Source of the DNA: Candidatus Methanogranum gryphiswaldense
GTDB lineage: Archaea; Thermoplasmatota; Thermoplasmata; Methanomassiliicoccales; Methanomethylophilaceae
NCBI GenBank assembly: GCA_019262145.1
Contig: CP076745.1
Coordinates: 493,093-557,092, forward strand
Length of the DNA stretch: 64,000 nucleotides
Reading direction: 5' to 3'
Numbering within the stretch: position 1 is the first letter of the stretch; each line of letters begins with the position of its first letter. The notes below the pieces were generated by a model. That model was not told the DNA's origin and did not search any database. It saw only the letters and a program-made list of their open reading frames with translations. This document shows positions 7,202-17,428 of this stretch, one piece after another. The translations under genes and the position numbers were made by a program.

Positions 7202-10200
7202 ATGAAAATGAAAATGAACAAAAATAAGACTATGCTCGCACTCATTGTCGTCGCGGCACTTGCACTCTGCTCTGTAGCAGTTGTTGCAAATGAAAGCGAT
7301 GATAGCAGCGCGGCAGGCACCTCTACTATTGATGCCCAGTATGTAAGTACTCAGGAAATCAACAGTAACACAGGTGCTGTAAACTATGAAGTGCGTGTAC
7401 CCTTTGATTACAAAGGCACACTTCAGATGAATGCAGATTACGAAGTTGTATTTACCATAACTTCAGATGCAAATTATTCAGGAACAATTAGTTTCGGAAC
7501 ATATGATCCCGCAACAGGAATATACATACCTGTCGCAGTGATTACACTTGATGGAGTAAGCAGTGCAACTATTACGTTCACAACCACTGGAGTGAACCAC
7601 ACAACTATCTCTGACTTAGCTGTGATAGAGACCATTCCTGGAACGAACAGCACAGCATCCACATCTGGAACAATCACTATATCTGAAGGATCTGTACAGC
7701 TTGGAGATAGCGCATATTTCAGCGGAACTGTCGTTGCTGACGAGTCAAAACTCGTATCAGTTAACACATATGGTACAGTTTTGTCATCCGATGACCTCAT
7801 TTACGGAGGAATAACCGAAGGTATTCAGCTGTATTACAATACAGATGACAAAGCGTATGAGCTTGTTGACGGAGAGCTTACTATTTACGGAACAGCTACA
7901 ATGAACAGCTTTACCGTTACTAGTGGAGAACTTATTGTTGATTCTGATGCAATTGTTACAATGCCTGCAGATTCTGCGACATATACAATAGATGATGATT
8001 TCGTTCTTACAGTAGTCGGAGCTTCAAATGGCGATCTTGTTGATGGTGCGATATATGATGCATACGGCGAAGAAATTGCGTCGGTGTCAGGCATATCTTT
8101 AACCGGTGATGAAGTTACATTCACGCTCACCGATGGACGTGTATTAGACATGAGTGGCACATACACAATGCAGCTTCTTATGATGTATACAGACTCTGGT
8201 GTTACTACGTACTACATGTACAATGGTGTTGTTACATTCTCTGTATCTAAGATAACCTCGACTACTACTTATCAGGCAAAGATTATAGTGTCTGGTTCTT
8301 CATCATATTCTACTGCAACTGTTAACAGTGGTAGCATAGTGATTGGATCTAAGGACATCGCAGGAACCAGTATAGATTCGTATAGCATAGCATACAATGT
8401 CAATACGTATAAACTTGTACAGGCAGTTGTTGGCAATTCAAATGGTGGATCAGATTCAACACTTTCTGGATATATAACGTTTGATACAAGTGTTGGGGAT
8501 GACCAGACAATAATGGTTGTGCTTATGAATAAGACCACAGGAGCATATGTTGTATTCTATGGCCTTACAGACCTTGGAGTAACTGACTTTGCGATATATT
8601 ACAACAGTAGCACCGTAAAGGCAGCTAGCATGTCTGTAACAACTTCGAGTTCATCTAGTATCATAGGACAGATTTATTCAAATGCACAAGTTGCAGTAAG
8701 TACATCGAATCTTGATATAGATGACAATAAAGTCTATACGCTCGAAGTAGACGATCAGTTGACCGTTGATGGAACATTGAATGCAATGTATTCATCTGAT
8801 TCTTCCTGCAGTATTATCGATAATAACGGTAATATCGATGTTACAGGTATCATAATGTATCAGGTCGAAAAGAATGGTACATATTCTGTACAAATCAACG
8901 ATACTATTAATGCAGTTGCATACATGGTCGCTGCAGCAAGCACATCTACACAGACATATGATTCATACTATTACACAACACTCACTAACGCAATGGCGAA
9001 CGCTTCTAACATTTATGTATACGGAGAAGTAGTCGTACTCGAGAATACAACTCTAACAGGTACGCCTGTCGGTACATCTACATCACCTAACACAATAACT
9101 GTTGTTGGAGATTTGATCATTGGGGACAACGATGAAGATTCATTAGTCACAGCAATTGTTACAGTACCTTCGACCTCTAAATTGGTCACAACAGGTACAG
9201 TCGTTGTTGAGAACGGACAATTAAAGATTGCAGGACTCACATCTGATTCTGGTTATAATGTAATCGCGGATGTGTTCATGGTAGATACTGGATATGGTGT
9301 GTACACAGACCTTGCGACAGCTCTGGGACTTGCTTCTAGCGGTGACACCGTAACAGTACGTAACTCGGGCGACATAATACTCGCTAATAGTTCGACCATT
9401 GCATCAGGTGTGACACTTGATGCATTGTCTAATACTATTATCATCAATGCTGGTGTAACATTTACTGTTTCTGGTGTAATGAAGGTCTACGCAATTGAGA
9501 TTGATCCTGCAAAGGCAGCCACGAGTACAACTTCTGCAAAGGCAGCCGGTGTCCTTGTCTTTGACAACTATGACAGTAACACCAATATTACTATTGGAAT
9601 ACTTACTGAAGGTACAGTGACATTTACTACGAACTTTGACAATACTGGTACAAGTGATAATGTATTCGATATTGGAATAATAGTAGTGAACAGTACAACT
9701 AAGGCAACATCTGCTGTATTTAATTTCAACGGTAATGTTAATCTCAGCGCAGTTTGGACATCTGATCTTTCCTCTGGAAAGGGATATGTTACCCTTAATG
9801 TGCCTGGAACACTTACCACAGAGAATGATATGAATTCTTCAGACCTTTACGCGATAGCAAACGTCTCAGGAACTCTCACAGCAGAAGCAATACTTGGTGT
9901 CAGCGAACTTACTGTCACAGGTAGTGTTTTACTTGCAAATGACATGGATTCTTCATGCTACGTATACGCTGATGTGAGTCTGGTTGTAGGAACAGCATCA
10001 ACAACTGCCACAGCAACCACGAACAATGCAAAGGCTACAGTCGTAATAGGTGGATATGCCATTGTGTACGGAACACCTGCGACAGATGCCGTATCTATAT
10101 ACAATGATACTGGTGTTTTGGTTACATCGACAACTGCATACTATTTGAATACAGACGTTCTCTACGCTACAGCATATAGTGTTGATAGCTACAAGATTAC

Positions 10201-10678
10201 AACAGTATCTAACCCTGTAATCACGGGCCAGGTATTCTACGGATGGTATGAGGAAGCAACATTCCAGACATTGGTTATCAACGATACAATTGGTAGCCTT
10301 GACAGTGTCTACGGAAAGCTTGTCACACAGACAATATCCATAACCCTGACGTATGTGCAGAATGGATACTGGATGGTCAACGGCAATGTATACGCAGGTA
10401 ACACTGTAACCATCGACTGGGCAAGCAGTTATAGCATCTCGTTCGTAGCCGACAGCGGTTACGAGTTGAAGGACTACGCTGTATACGTGAACGGCAGTGC
10501 TATGCCATTAGGCTACACTCCGACCGCAGGCGATGTCCTCACGTTCAATGGTACCGTCGAAGCAAAGACGATATCCGAGGATACCAGCATGGAGATAACA
10601 ACGATTCTCCTGATCATTATCACAATCGTGATCATAATCATGGCAATCGTCATTGTCCTTAGACTGATGAGAAGCTGA
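7202..10678 (+). CDS. Large Ser/Thr-rich membrane-anchored surface protein (adhesin-like)
   Basis: About 1158 residues. A basic N-terminus (MKMKMNKNK) and a hydrophobic core (LALIVVAALALCSVAVVA) form a signal peptide. Then follow more than 1000 residues of Thr/Ser/Asn/Val-rich beta-strand sequence with recurrent GT-rich strands, as in extracellular beta-solenoid adhesins. A FYGWYEE segment near residue 1010 resembles an InlB-type repeat, and the C-terminus is a helix (about 1128-1152, ILLIIITIVIIIMAIVIV) with a basic tail. I start at 7202 because the signal peptide begins there and an AGGGGA motif lies about ten bases upstream. The frame extends to 7142, but that extension is not secretory. 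It is paralogous to the next gene. It is probably a cell-surface structure; the ligand is unknown. Confidence 0.85.
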   Translation: MKMKMNKNKTMLALIVVAALALCSVAVVANESDDSSAAGTSTIDAQYVSTQEINSNTGAVNYEVRVPFDYKGTLQMNADYEVVFTITSDANYSGTISFGTYDPATGIYIPVAVITLDGVSSATITFTTTGVNHTTISDLAVIETIPGTNSTASTSGTITISEGSVQLGDSAYFSGTVVADESKLVSVNTYGTVLSSDDLIYGGITEGIQLYYNTDDKAYELVDGELTIYGTATMNSFTVTSGELIVDSDAIVTMPADSATYTIDDDFVLTVVGASNGDLVDGAIYDAYGEEIASVSGISLTGDEVTFTLTDGRVLDMSGTYTMQLLMMYTDSGVTTYYMYNGVVTFSVSKITSTTTYQAKIIVSGSSSYSTATVNSGSIVIGSKDIAGTSIDSYSIAYNVNTYKLVQAVVGNSNGGSDSTLSGYITFDTSVGDDQTIMVVLMNKTTGAYVVFYGLTDLGVTDFAIYYNSSTVKAASMSVTTSSSSSIIGQIYSNAQVAVSTSNLDIDDNKVYTLEVDDQLTVDGTLNAMYSSDSSCSIIDNNGNIDVTGIIMYQVEKNGTYSVQINDTINAVAYMVAAASTSTQTYDSYYYTTLTNAMANASNIYVYGEVVVLENTTLTGTPVGTSTSPNTITVVGDLIIGDNDEDSLVTAIVTVPSTSKLVTTGTVVVENGQLKIAGLTSDSGYNVIADVFMVDTGYGVYTDLATALGLASSGDTVTVRNSGDIILANSSTIASGVTLDALSNTIIINAGVTFTVSGVMKVYAIEIDPAKAATSTTSAKAAGVLVFDNYDSNTNITIGILTEGTVTFTTNFDNTGTSDNVFDIGIIVVNSTTKATSAVFNFNGNVNLSAVWTSDLSSGKGYVTLNVPGTLTTENDMNSSDLYAIANVSGTLTAEAILGVSELTVTGSVLLANDMDSSCYVYADVSLVVGTASTTATATTNNAKATVVIGGYAIVYGTPATDAVSIYNDTGVLVTSTTAYYLNTDVLYATAYSVDSYKITTVSNPVITGQVFYGWYEEATFQTLVINDTIGSLDSVYGKLVTQTISITLTYVQNGYWMVNGNVYAGNTVTIDWASSYSISFVADSGYELKDYAVYVNGSAMPLGYTPTAGDVLTFNGTVEAKTISEDTSMEITTILLIIITIVIIIMAIVIVLRLMRS

Positions 10679-10725
10679 TCTGTGAAAGTAGTGAGATGGA
10701 ATCATCCTTGAACAGAATATAAACC

Positions 10726-10754
10726 GGGGCGAAAGCCCCTTCTTAATTACTTTT
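10726..10754 (+). terminator. Hairpin terminator
   Basis: GGGGC-GAAA-GCCCC (10726-10739) followed by a T-rich tail (TTCTTAATTACTTTT). It lies 47 bases after the stop of the surface gene. Confidence 0.65.
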
Positions 10755-10832
10755 AATATTGTCTCTTTTAAATAGTGTAAGAATAAAGGTGCATGTGATT
10801 CTTAGCATCTCTTTTACAATTAAATACTTACA

Positions 10833-10842
10833 AATTATATAC
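10833..10842 (+). promoter_or_regulatory. TATA box of the second surface gene
   Basis: AATTATATAC is centred about 25 bases before the ATG at 10863. This predicts a leaderless or nearly leaderless transcript. Confidence 0.5.
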
Positions 10843-10862
10843 TAAATATCTCGCATCCTGAG

Positions 10863-13544
10863 ATGGTCCATATGATTTTGATGAAGAAAAAGAAAAGTAT
10901 TGTGATTTTAACAATATTGATGGCAGCAGTCCTGTCATTCACTGTATTGTCAGTGCATGACGATGAGCGGTCTTCGGATGGTGCCGTCGTGGTCGATACA
11001 TTGAAGATTGTCAAAGGGGAGACACAGAATTTGGATGTCGATATAACCAACTCCCTTATTGTTGAAGGGACATATTCAGGTACTGTTGAACTTGTGTCCA
11101 GTAGTAGCACAGTATACTCCAAACTTACATTTTCTACTGTATCTGGATTTGAACTTTATGTTAATTCAGGCGATCCCTATATCATCGGAGATATAACCGG
11201 CGGTTCAACAACATATTTCACGATAATCTCAGGATCGGTTACGTTAGGAAATGATAACGATACATTCACAGGTTATGTACATGGCGGTGATGGTTCCATA
11301 GGTTTTAATGGAATTATAGGTACTGTAGTTACCATTTATGGGTCCGATATAGTATTATCAGGAGAAACCAATGGATATTCTGATATTGGGTTCTCTGTGA
11401 TATCATCCGTTACAGTCACATCATCGAATACATATACCAGTGATGAAGATGTTACTGTATCCGGTATACTCAGCAATGAATTGTTGAGTAACAGCATAGC
11501 AGTCACAGAGAGATCGGATGGATCATATCTTCTGATTGGTAGTCTTGCATACATAGATAGGAATGGTTCCTCATCAATAGGCACATTTTTCGATTTGATC
11601 GTTGGAGATAAGAATGATTGTACACATGCTGTGATCATAGGAACATCTCAAGAGGTTGTCACATCTAATGATATCATTGCATTAGGAGGAGGAAAATATC
11701 TCGTGTGTCTTTCATCCAGTGTATCATCGATGGATATCGGCGGCGTGACAGTGAATTTTTCAGGATTGAGTATGGCTTCGGAAGGTAACAAAGTTACGCC
11801 TTCCCTTACTGGTGTGACTGCCAAGATATCTCTGAGCGGGAATGTGACAATAGAAGATCTGATTGTTGGTCCAAGTGTTAATATGGTGGTCCAAGATGGG
11901 GCATTCGTGTCAACCACTTCCTCATCTGATCTAACAATTGAGGGAAGTCTTTCTGTGATCGGCACTGCGGATTTCACCTTCATATCCACATTTTCAACGA
12001 ATTCTGAGATAGGGGACGGAACAATATCTGTGACTGGTGTATTGATGGCAACCACCGGCGCATCCAGTGATGTGAATATACATTCCATGTATTATGTATC
12101 CGGATTCGATCGTGTATACGCTTCCTTAGCATATGTTCTGGAGAACGGTAACGGACATGTTTACGTTTCAAATTCTTACATCATAAATTCTTCTACGACC
12201 ATATCATCATCGACGATTCTAGACAACTCAGGGACATTGTATCTTTCAGAGGCTGTCACATTGACCAACAATGGTTCAATCATCAATGACGGAGGGGTCA
12301 TCATATCCGATTCCAGCCAATTCTATAATGTCAACGGAACATTGGACAACAACAGTTTCATCATGGCATATGGATTGTTCACCAATAAAGGCTCATTTTC
12401 AACCAAGTTTTATGCGGACGTCAGTTATTACAACAATACGACCACGAAATTCGCCAGTATACCCGTGATGTTGGAGAATGCATCTTCAGGCGATAGTCTG
12501 ATCCTTAGGAGAAATGTGACAATGACCACTGATTCCACACTTTTGAGCGGGGTCACATTGTCAACCAATAACTGGAAATTAACAGTGGTGGATGGAGTAA
12601 TATTCAATGTATACGGTACAATGAACGTAATAAGTGATACAGACGTGAATGGTGTGATGATCGTTTCCGGTACAACGAATGTTGGTATTGGCTGTACACT
12701 GTACGTGTCTGGAACACTGTCTGTATCCGGGATATTGAATGTCAGTGGGAATGTATCTGCGGATACAGTGATACTTACTGGTACAACTACGATCACTGGA
12801 AACATGACCGTTACCAATGTCATAAAGGTTGGAAAGGACCCCTCATCCCTTCCGTATGACAATCAAACCTTCATAGACGGGGGGATATCGTTGGCAGACG
12901 GAGCCATGGCAATAGTGTATGGTGATGCTTCCAATTTCGACCCATTGGATGTTTTCAGATATACAGAGTACACGGTATTCACAATATCCGATGATACATA
13001 TGCTTACGAGTACGCATCTTCGAGTGAGGTTAAGCTGGATCTCTTGGTACCTAAGATAAGCGGTATTGGTTTCGCTCAATGGTTGGACGTAAACGGCAAC
13101 AGTATAACTGGCATTCATTATGTCGGTGATTACGGTATCCTCATAGCAGATACGACCACAGAGACCTTTGATGTCACATTGACCTATAATGAAGGTATCA
13201 TTTGGATAGTGGATGGTTATGATGTACAGCAAGGAGGAGGACAAGTGACTATTCCTTATGGGGAGCATTATGTCGAGATACAGGTGGTCGAGGGATATAC
13301 TGGAAGTCCCGTAATCTGGTTGACGATAGGTCTTAGCACTGTCCAAATATCTCCTGGTGAGGATATAATGATCATACAGGACTGTACGTTCAAGGTCACA
13401 GGTATATACAAGAGCGGAGGAACATCCCAGGACAACAGCCTTGTAACAATATTATCGATAGTAATTGTGATAACAATCGCGCTTATCGCAGTCATGTTAG
13501 TCCTTCTGATGAGGAAGAATAAGAATAAAGATAAGTCTCAGTGA
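10863..13544 (+). CDS. Membrane-anchored surface protein, beta-solenoid type
   Basis: 893 residues. The signal peptide follows KKKKS (IVILTILMAAVLSFTVL). A long region consists of short Val/Ile/Ser/Thr/Gly strands, many containing VSGTL, ITGNMTV or TNNGSIINDGG-like turns, which suggests a right-handed beta-helix. The C-terminal domain (about 770-860) matches that of the preceding gene in pattern (EGIIWIVDGYDV versus NGYWMVNGNVY), so the two are paralogues. A transmembrane helix (TILSIVIVITIALIAVMLVLL) and a lysine-rich tail end the protein. In-frame ATGs at 10872 and 10881 are alternative starts. The TATA position favours 10863. Function beyond surface display is unknown. Confidence 0.85.
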   Translation: MVHMILMKKKKSIVILTILMAAVLSFTVLSVHDDERSSDGAVVVDTLKIVKGETQNLDVDITNSLIVEGTYSGTVELVSSSSTVYSKLTFSTVSGFELYVNSGDPYIIGDITGGSTTYFTIISGSVTLGNDNDTFTGYVHGGDGSIGFNGIIGTVVTIYGSDIVLSGETNGYSDIGFSVISSVTVTSSNTYTSDEDVTVSGILSNELLSNSIAVTERSDGSYLLIGSLAYIDRNGSSSIGTFFDLIVGDKNDCTHAVIIGTSQEVVTSNDIIALGGGKYLVCLSSSVSSMDIGGVTVNFSGLSMASEGNKVTPSLTGVTAKISLSGNVTIEDLIVGPSVNMVVQDGAFVSTTSSSDLTIEGSLSVIGTADFTFISTFSTNSEIGDGTISVTGVLMATTGASSDVNIHSMYYVSGFDRVYASLAYVLENGNGHVYVSNSYIINSSTTISSSTILDNSGTLYLSEAVTLTNNGSIINDGGVIISDSSQFYNVNGTLDNNSFIMAYGLFTNKGSFSTKFYADVSYYNNTTTKFASIPVMLENASSGDSLILRRNVTMTTDSTLLSGVTLSTNNWKLTVVDGVIFNVYGTMNVISDTDVNGVMIVSGTTNVGIGCTLYVSGTLSVSGILNVSGNVSADTVILTGTTTITGNMTVTNVIKVGKDPSSLPYDNQTFIDGGISLADGAMAIVYGDASNFDPLDVFRYTEYTVFTISDDTYAYEYASSSEVKLDLLVPKISGIGFAQWLDVNGNSITGIHYVGDYGILIADTTTETFDVTLTYNEGIIWIVDGYDVQQGGGQVTIPYGEHYVEIQVVEGYTGSPVIWLTIGLSTVQISPGEDIMIIQDCTFKVTGIYKSGGTSQDNSLVTILSIVIVITIALIAVMLVLLMRKNKNKDKSQ

Positions 13545-13706
13545 AATATTTTAAAAACATTTTCCTTTTTATTCTAATAAAAAACTAGACCACTCTGTAT
13601 GAATCACAATGTGTTCTTCATCGCATTAGTAATATTGGGTAGTATGAATTCAGAATCACCACAGATAATCAGTGAGTATCAAATATACTAATACCATGTC
13701 CGTGAC

Positions 13707-15521
13707 ATGCTCTTCAAGGCACAGGCAATATCCAAGTCATTCGGACCGGCAAAGGTCCTCAAGGATGTCAATATACAGATTGACGAAGGTGCCAGCATAG
13801 GTCTCATTGGTGTTAACGGTGCAGGGAAGAGCACATTTCTTAAGATACTCCTAGGTCAGGAGAAACCTGATACGGGAGAACTAATTGTAAATACGAATCG
13901 TGTAGGTTATCTGGAACAGTTCGCAGAATCTTCTCCTGACGTTACCGTAAGGGACGTTCTCGGTCGCCCTTACGGCCATATAGAGAACATCCGTAAAAGG
14001 ATGAGAGAGATCGAGGAACTGATGGCCTCCGGTGCAGAGATGGATTGGAATTCCATAGCATCAGAATACTCTCAATTGGAGAAGGATATAGCACAGAGCG
14101 ATATGAAGGATGAGAAGAATCTCATCAAAGCATTGAAGAAAGTAGGTCTCTCAGAGGAGATGATGGACCGTTCCATGGAATCTCTCTCCGGAGGAGAGAG
14201 GACCAAGGTTATGCTCTCACGCATACTTGTTCAGGCTGACGAGTGCGACATACTCATAATGGATGAACCCACGTCCCATCTCGATATCGATACCGTCGAA
14301 TGGTTGGAGGATTATCTTTTGAAGACACATTGTTCTGTCCTCGTCATTAGCCATGACAGATATTTCCTTGACAAGATAGCCACTCGTATGGTCGAGATAG
14401 ACCACGGCAACACGAGGGAATATAAAGGGAATTATACTGATTTCATCACCAAGAAGATGCTTGACCTCGACCGCATGGAAAAGGAGTACAAGAAGTACTC
14501 GGCACAGAAGAGGAAGCAGGAGGAGATCGCAGATCAACTCCATAGGGACCAGTGGTACCTGACCACTCATAAGACCCGCGAGAAACTCATCGCCAAGATG
14601 GAAGAGAAGGAAAAACCCGATAAGAACAAGGAGATAACGGTCAAGATACAGGCGGCTCCCAAGTCTGGTAAGAATGTCATCACGACCAAAGATCTTTCTG
14701 TAGAATTGGGAGGAAAGATCATACTGGAACATGTGGATCTGGACATCCATAAGGGCGATAAGATCGGTATGTTCGGCGGGAACGGTCAAGGAAAATCGAC
14801 ATTGATAAAGGCGATATTGGAAGAGATACCGTGCAAAGGAGAACTTTGGGTCGCCCCTGGGGCCAAGATAGGTTATTATTCCCAGCATCACGACGGTCTC
14901 GATCTCAGATTGACGGCAGAGGAACAGCTGCTGATGATAATAGGGAAGGATAGGAGAGGCGATGCAAGACAGATGCTCGCAAGGATGCTCTTGATGGGGG
15001 AGGATGTCGAGAAACCCATGAAGATGCTGTCAGGTGGACAGAGGGCCCGCGTAGCTCTCTGCTTGATGCTTCTGGAGGAGACTAACCTTCTCATATTGGA
15101 CGAGCCCACCAATTATCTGGACATTCCTGCCAAGCATGCGGTCGAGGAAGCATTGACCGAATATGACGGCACGATAATGGTGGTCACCCACGACAGATAT
15201 TTCCTAGATACAGTGTGCAACAAGACCATTGAGGTCAAGAATAAGTCGGCCATCATGCGTCCAGGAACATATTCCGAGGCTAAAGGCAGGCCCAACGTCA
15301 AGGAAGTGGTCATGGATGCTGATGAGTACAGAGTGATATCGCCTTTTACAAATTGGACTCTAGGAAGGAAATTTGTCAAGGGAGATCGCGTACTTATCAC
15401 TCCCGCCGAGGTTGCGAGTTATCAATGGGCTCTGGATCAAGATAAACTTAAAAAGACAGGTGGACGTCAGAGAAAGAAGGTTCAAGTTTCTGATGAAGAT
15501 GAAGATGCAGACGATGAATGA
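13707..15521 (+). CDS. ABC-F family ATPase
   Basis: 604 residues with two complete ATP-binding cassettes in one chain and no membrane segments. The first has Walker A GVNGAGKST (35-43), signature LSGGERTKV and Walker B DILIMDEPTSHLD. The second has GGNGQGKST, LSGGQRARV and NLLILDEPTNYLD. A charged, helical linker of about 80 residues (rich in KEYKKYSAQKRKQ) joins them, as in ribosome-associated ABC-F proteins that act at the E site. The acidic C-terminus (DEDEDADDE) is distinctive. Members act in translation or antibiotic protection; which applies here is unknown. It has its own AT-rich promoter region (TCAAATATACTAATACC about 25 bases before the ATG). Confidence 0.9.
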   Translation: MLFKAQAISKSFGPAKVLKDVNIQIDEGASIGLIGVNGAGKSTFLKILLGQEKPDTGELIVNTNRVGYLEQFAESSPDVTVRDVLGRPYGHIENIRKRMREIEELMASGAEMDWNSIASEYSQLEKDIAQSDMKDEKNLIKALKKVGLSEEMMDRSMESLSGGERTKVMLSRILVQADECDILIMDEPTSHLDIDTVEWLEDYLLKTHCSVLVISHDRYFLDKIATRMVEIDHGNTREYKGNYTDFITKKMLDLDRMEKEYKKYSAQKRKQEEIADQLHRDQWYLTTHKTREKLIAKMEEKEKPDKNKEITVKIQAAPKSGKNVITTKDLSVELGGKIILEHVDLDIHKGDKIGMFGGNGQGKSTLIKAILEEIPCKGELWVAPGAKIGYYSQHHDGLDLRLTAEEQLLMIIGKDRRGDARQMLARMLLMGEDVEKPMKMLSGGQRARVALCLMLLEETNLLILDEPTNYLDIPAKHAVEEALTEYDGTIMVVTHDRYFLDTVCNKTIEVKNKSAIMRPGTYSEAKGRPNVKEVVMDADEYRVISPFTNWTLGRKFVKGDRVLITPAEVASYQWALDQDKLKKTGGRQRKKVQVSDEDEDADDE

Positions 15522-15618
15522 GGCCATTGTTCGATTGTGCTGAATATTTGTTTTTTGTTATTGATTCAATACCTTTTTTTACTATTAGCGTAATTATCGT
15601 CGGGGGCGCCAGAGAAGA

Positions 15619-17346
15619 ATGGAAGAGTTAGTTTTGCTTTTGAACATGACGTTGATTCTTTCTCTAGCTGCCGTTTGTACTGTTATATTTAAAAAACTAA
15701 AAATGCCGACGATCATTGGTTATCTCGCGGCGGGAATAATTTTAGCTAGTTATTGGGCCACCCAGTCAGAGGATACACAACTTATTGTCACTATACTTGC
15801 CGATCTGGGTCTAGTATTCCTTATGTTCTGTATTGGCCTGGAACTTAACATCAAAAAGCTCCGTAAGTCCGGAATGTTCGCACTCATGGTGGTGATGATC
15901 CAGGTACCAATAATGATCTTCGGCGGGTACATCTTCGGAATGATGATGGGATGGGATTCCCTCCAATGCATATTCTTCGGTGCGATAATATCAGGTTCGA
16001 GTACTGCTGTCGTCACTGCCGTACTTGCAGAATCCGATAAGCTCAGCAGGGAAGATGCAGAGACAATAATCCTCATAACTGTAATTGAGGATGTGGCACA
16101 GGTATTGATCCTGTCCATGACATCTCCTTTGCTCGTAGGTTCTTCTATGAGTCTAGGCTCTGCCATGTGGATGCTGCTGATCATAGCAATATTCATGGCA
16201 GGTTCCATGGTGTTAGGATTGATCTTCATACCGAAGATCCTCGACTGGATCGGTGAAAAGATGCCAGAAGAGGTATTGCTGGTATCTGCACTGGCCATGT
16301 GTTTTGCATTGGCGTTATTATCTGTGTATGTGGGAATGTCCATGGCCATCGGTGCATTCCTCATGGGAGTCATAGTTTCGCAGTCGCATACTGCCAAGTC
16401 TATTGAGCACGACGTTGTTCCGATGAGGGATATCTTCATGGCGATGTTCTTCATATCTATAGGGCTGAAGATATTCCCTGGCAGTATAATACAGAATATA
16501 GGATTGATAGTGCTTTTTGTCATCGTATATGGATTCTTGAAGACTTTGAGTGTGTTCATCGCATATTTCATTGGCAACAAGTCGATGCGTTTGGGATTCA
16601 TATCGTCCGTGAGTCTTGTGGCCATGGGTGAGTTTGCGTTCATCATATCTAAAGAGGCTTATGATGCAGGAGTCATCTCTCAAGATATCTACACATCCGT
16701 CATAGGTGCGGCCCTTCTATCGATGGTATTATTGCCGATATTCTCGAAATATTCCAACACAATATGCGACAAAGTCGAGGAGTATAGCCCAAGCTTTCTC
16801 TATAATATATTCAGGAAGGCTGAGAAGTTCAGAAGTGACCAATATGCTAAGATGGCCTTGTCTTCTAAGGTCACGGCAGCTAAGTTCAAGAGGAATTTGA
16901 CATTAGCATACTTGGAGATATTGATACTCGCGATCCTACTCCTTGTGTTCTACGTTACAACACCTGGCATGGCGCAGTTCCTGTACGATGCCGTGGAATC
17001 ATTCACGTACAACGATTGTTACACGCTGATACTCATGATGGAGTTCATAGCCCTCATGTTGCCTCTGTATCTGATCGTTAAGAATGTCAAATTTGCAGAG
17101 AAGGTTATGCTTGATATGGAAAGAAGGGCCGTCACCATAGGAATGGGGGATCTTGACAGCAGGGTATCCAGATTTTACAAGGAGATGGTCAAGGTCAACA
17201 CATGGATGATAGTGTTCTTCATCGATTTCCTGTTCTTGTTCATAATCCCGACCAATGTGGACTTCTTGACACACGTGTTCGTTGTAATGTTCGGTGCAGG
17301 ATGCATAATATTCATCTATTTCATCAAATACTGGAGAAGGAACTGA
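15619..17346 (+). CDS. CPA2-family (Kef-type) cation/proton antiporter
   Basis: 575 residues. Residues 1-380 contain about 12 hydrophobic helices, with the family's LKMPTIIGYLAAGIIL start, SGSSTAVVTAVLAES in the middle (the STAxV region) and VAMGEFAFIIS in a late helix, typical of KefB/KefC-like sodium or potassium/proton exchangers. Instead of a TrkA-N nucleotide-binding domain, the C-terminal 200 residues hold a basic cytoplasmic stretch and three or four further hydrophobic segments. The transported ion cannot be told from sequence. It is transcribed alone and converges on the homocitrate-synthase-family gene. Confidence 0.88.
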   Translation: MEELVLLLNMTLILSLAAVCTVIFKKLKMPTIIGYLAAGIILASYWATQSEDTQLIVTILADLGLVFLMFCIGLELNIKKLRKSGMFALMVVMIQVPIMIFGGYIFGMMMGWDSLQCIFFGAIISGSSTAVVTAVLAESDKLSREDAETIILITVIEDVAQVLILSMTSPLLVGSSMSLGSAMWMLLIIAIFMAGSMVLGLIFIPKILDWIGEKMPEEVLLVSALAMCFALALLSVYVGMSMAIGAFLMGVIVSQSHTAKSIEHDVVPMRDIFMAMFFISIGLKIFPGSIIQNIGLIVLFVIVYGFLKTLSVFIAYFIGNKSMRLGFISSVSLVAMGEFAFIISKEAYDAGVISQDIYTSVIGAALLSMVLLPIFSKYSNTICDKVEEYSPSFLYNIFRKAEKFRSDQYAKMALSSKVTAAKFKRNLTLAYLEILILAILLLVFYVTTPGMAQFLYDAVESFTYNDCYTLILMMEFIALMLPLYLIVKNVKFAEKVMLDMERRAVTIGMGDLDSRVSRFYKEMVKVNTWMIVFFIDFLFLFIIPTNVDFLTHVFVVMFGAGCIIFIYFIKYWRRN

Positions 17347-17403
17347 GGCTCTGTCATTTCGGTATTGTTTTTCTCAGTAGATCAATATTAAAAATGGTGT
17401 TGG

Positions 17404-17420
17404 ACGGTCGTTTAGACCGT
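17404..17420. terminator. Hairpin between convergent genes
   Basis: A 6-base-pair stem ACGGTC / GACCGT around GTTTA. A T-rich stretch follows on the minus strand only after about 20 bases and A-rich sequence flanks it on the plus strand, so it could end either neighbour. Confidence 0.4.
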
Positions 17421-17428
17421 AAAAAGTT

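Noticed and set aside
6846-7205. 119-codon plus-strand frame upstream of the first surface gene
   Set aside because: Arg/Cys/Gly-rich composition without domain, no Shine-Dalgarno, and it runs into the start region of the real secretory gene in another frame.
15619-17346. TrkA-N nucleotide-binding domain on the Kef-type antiporter
   Set aside because: No GxGxxG motif in the C-terminal part, which is hydrophobic instead.
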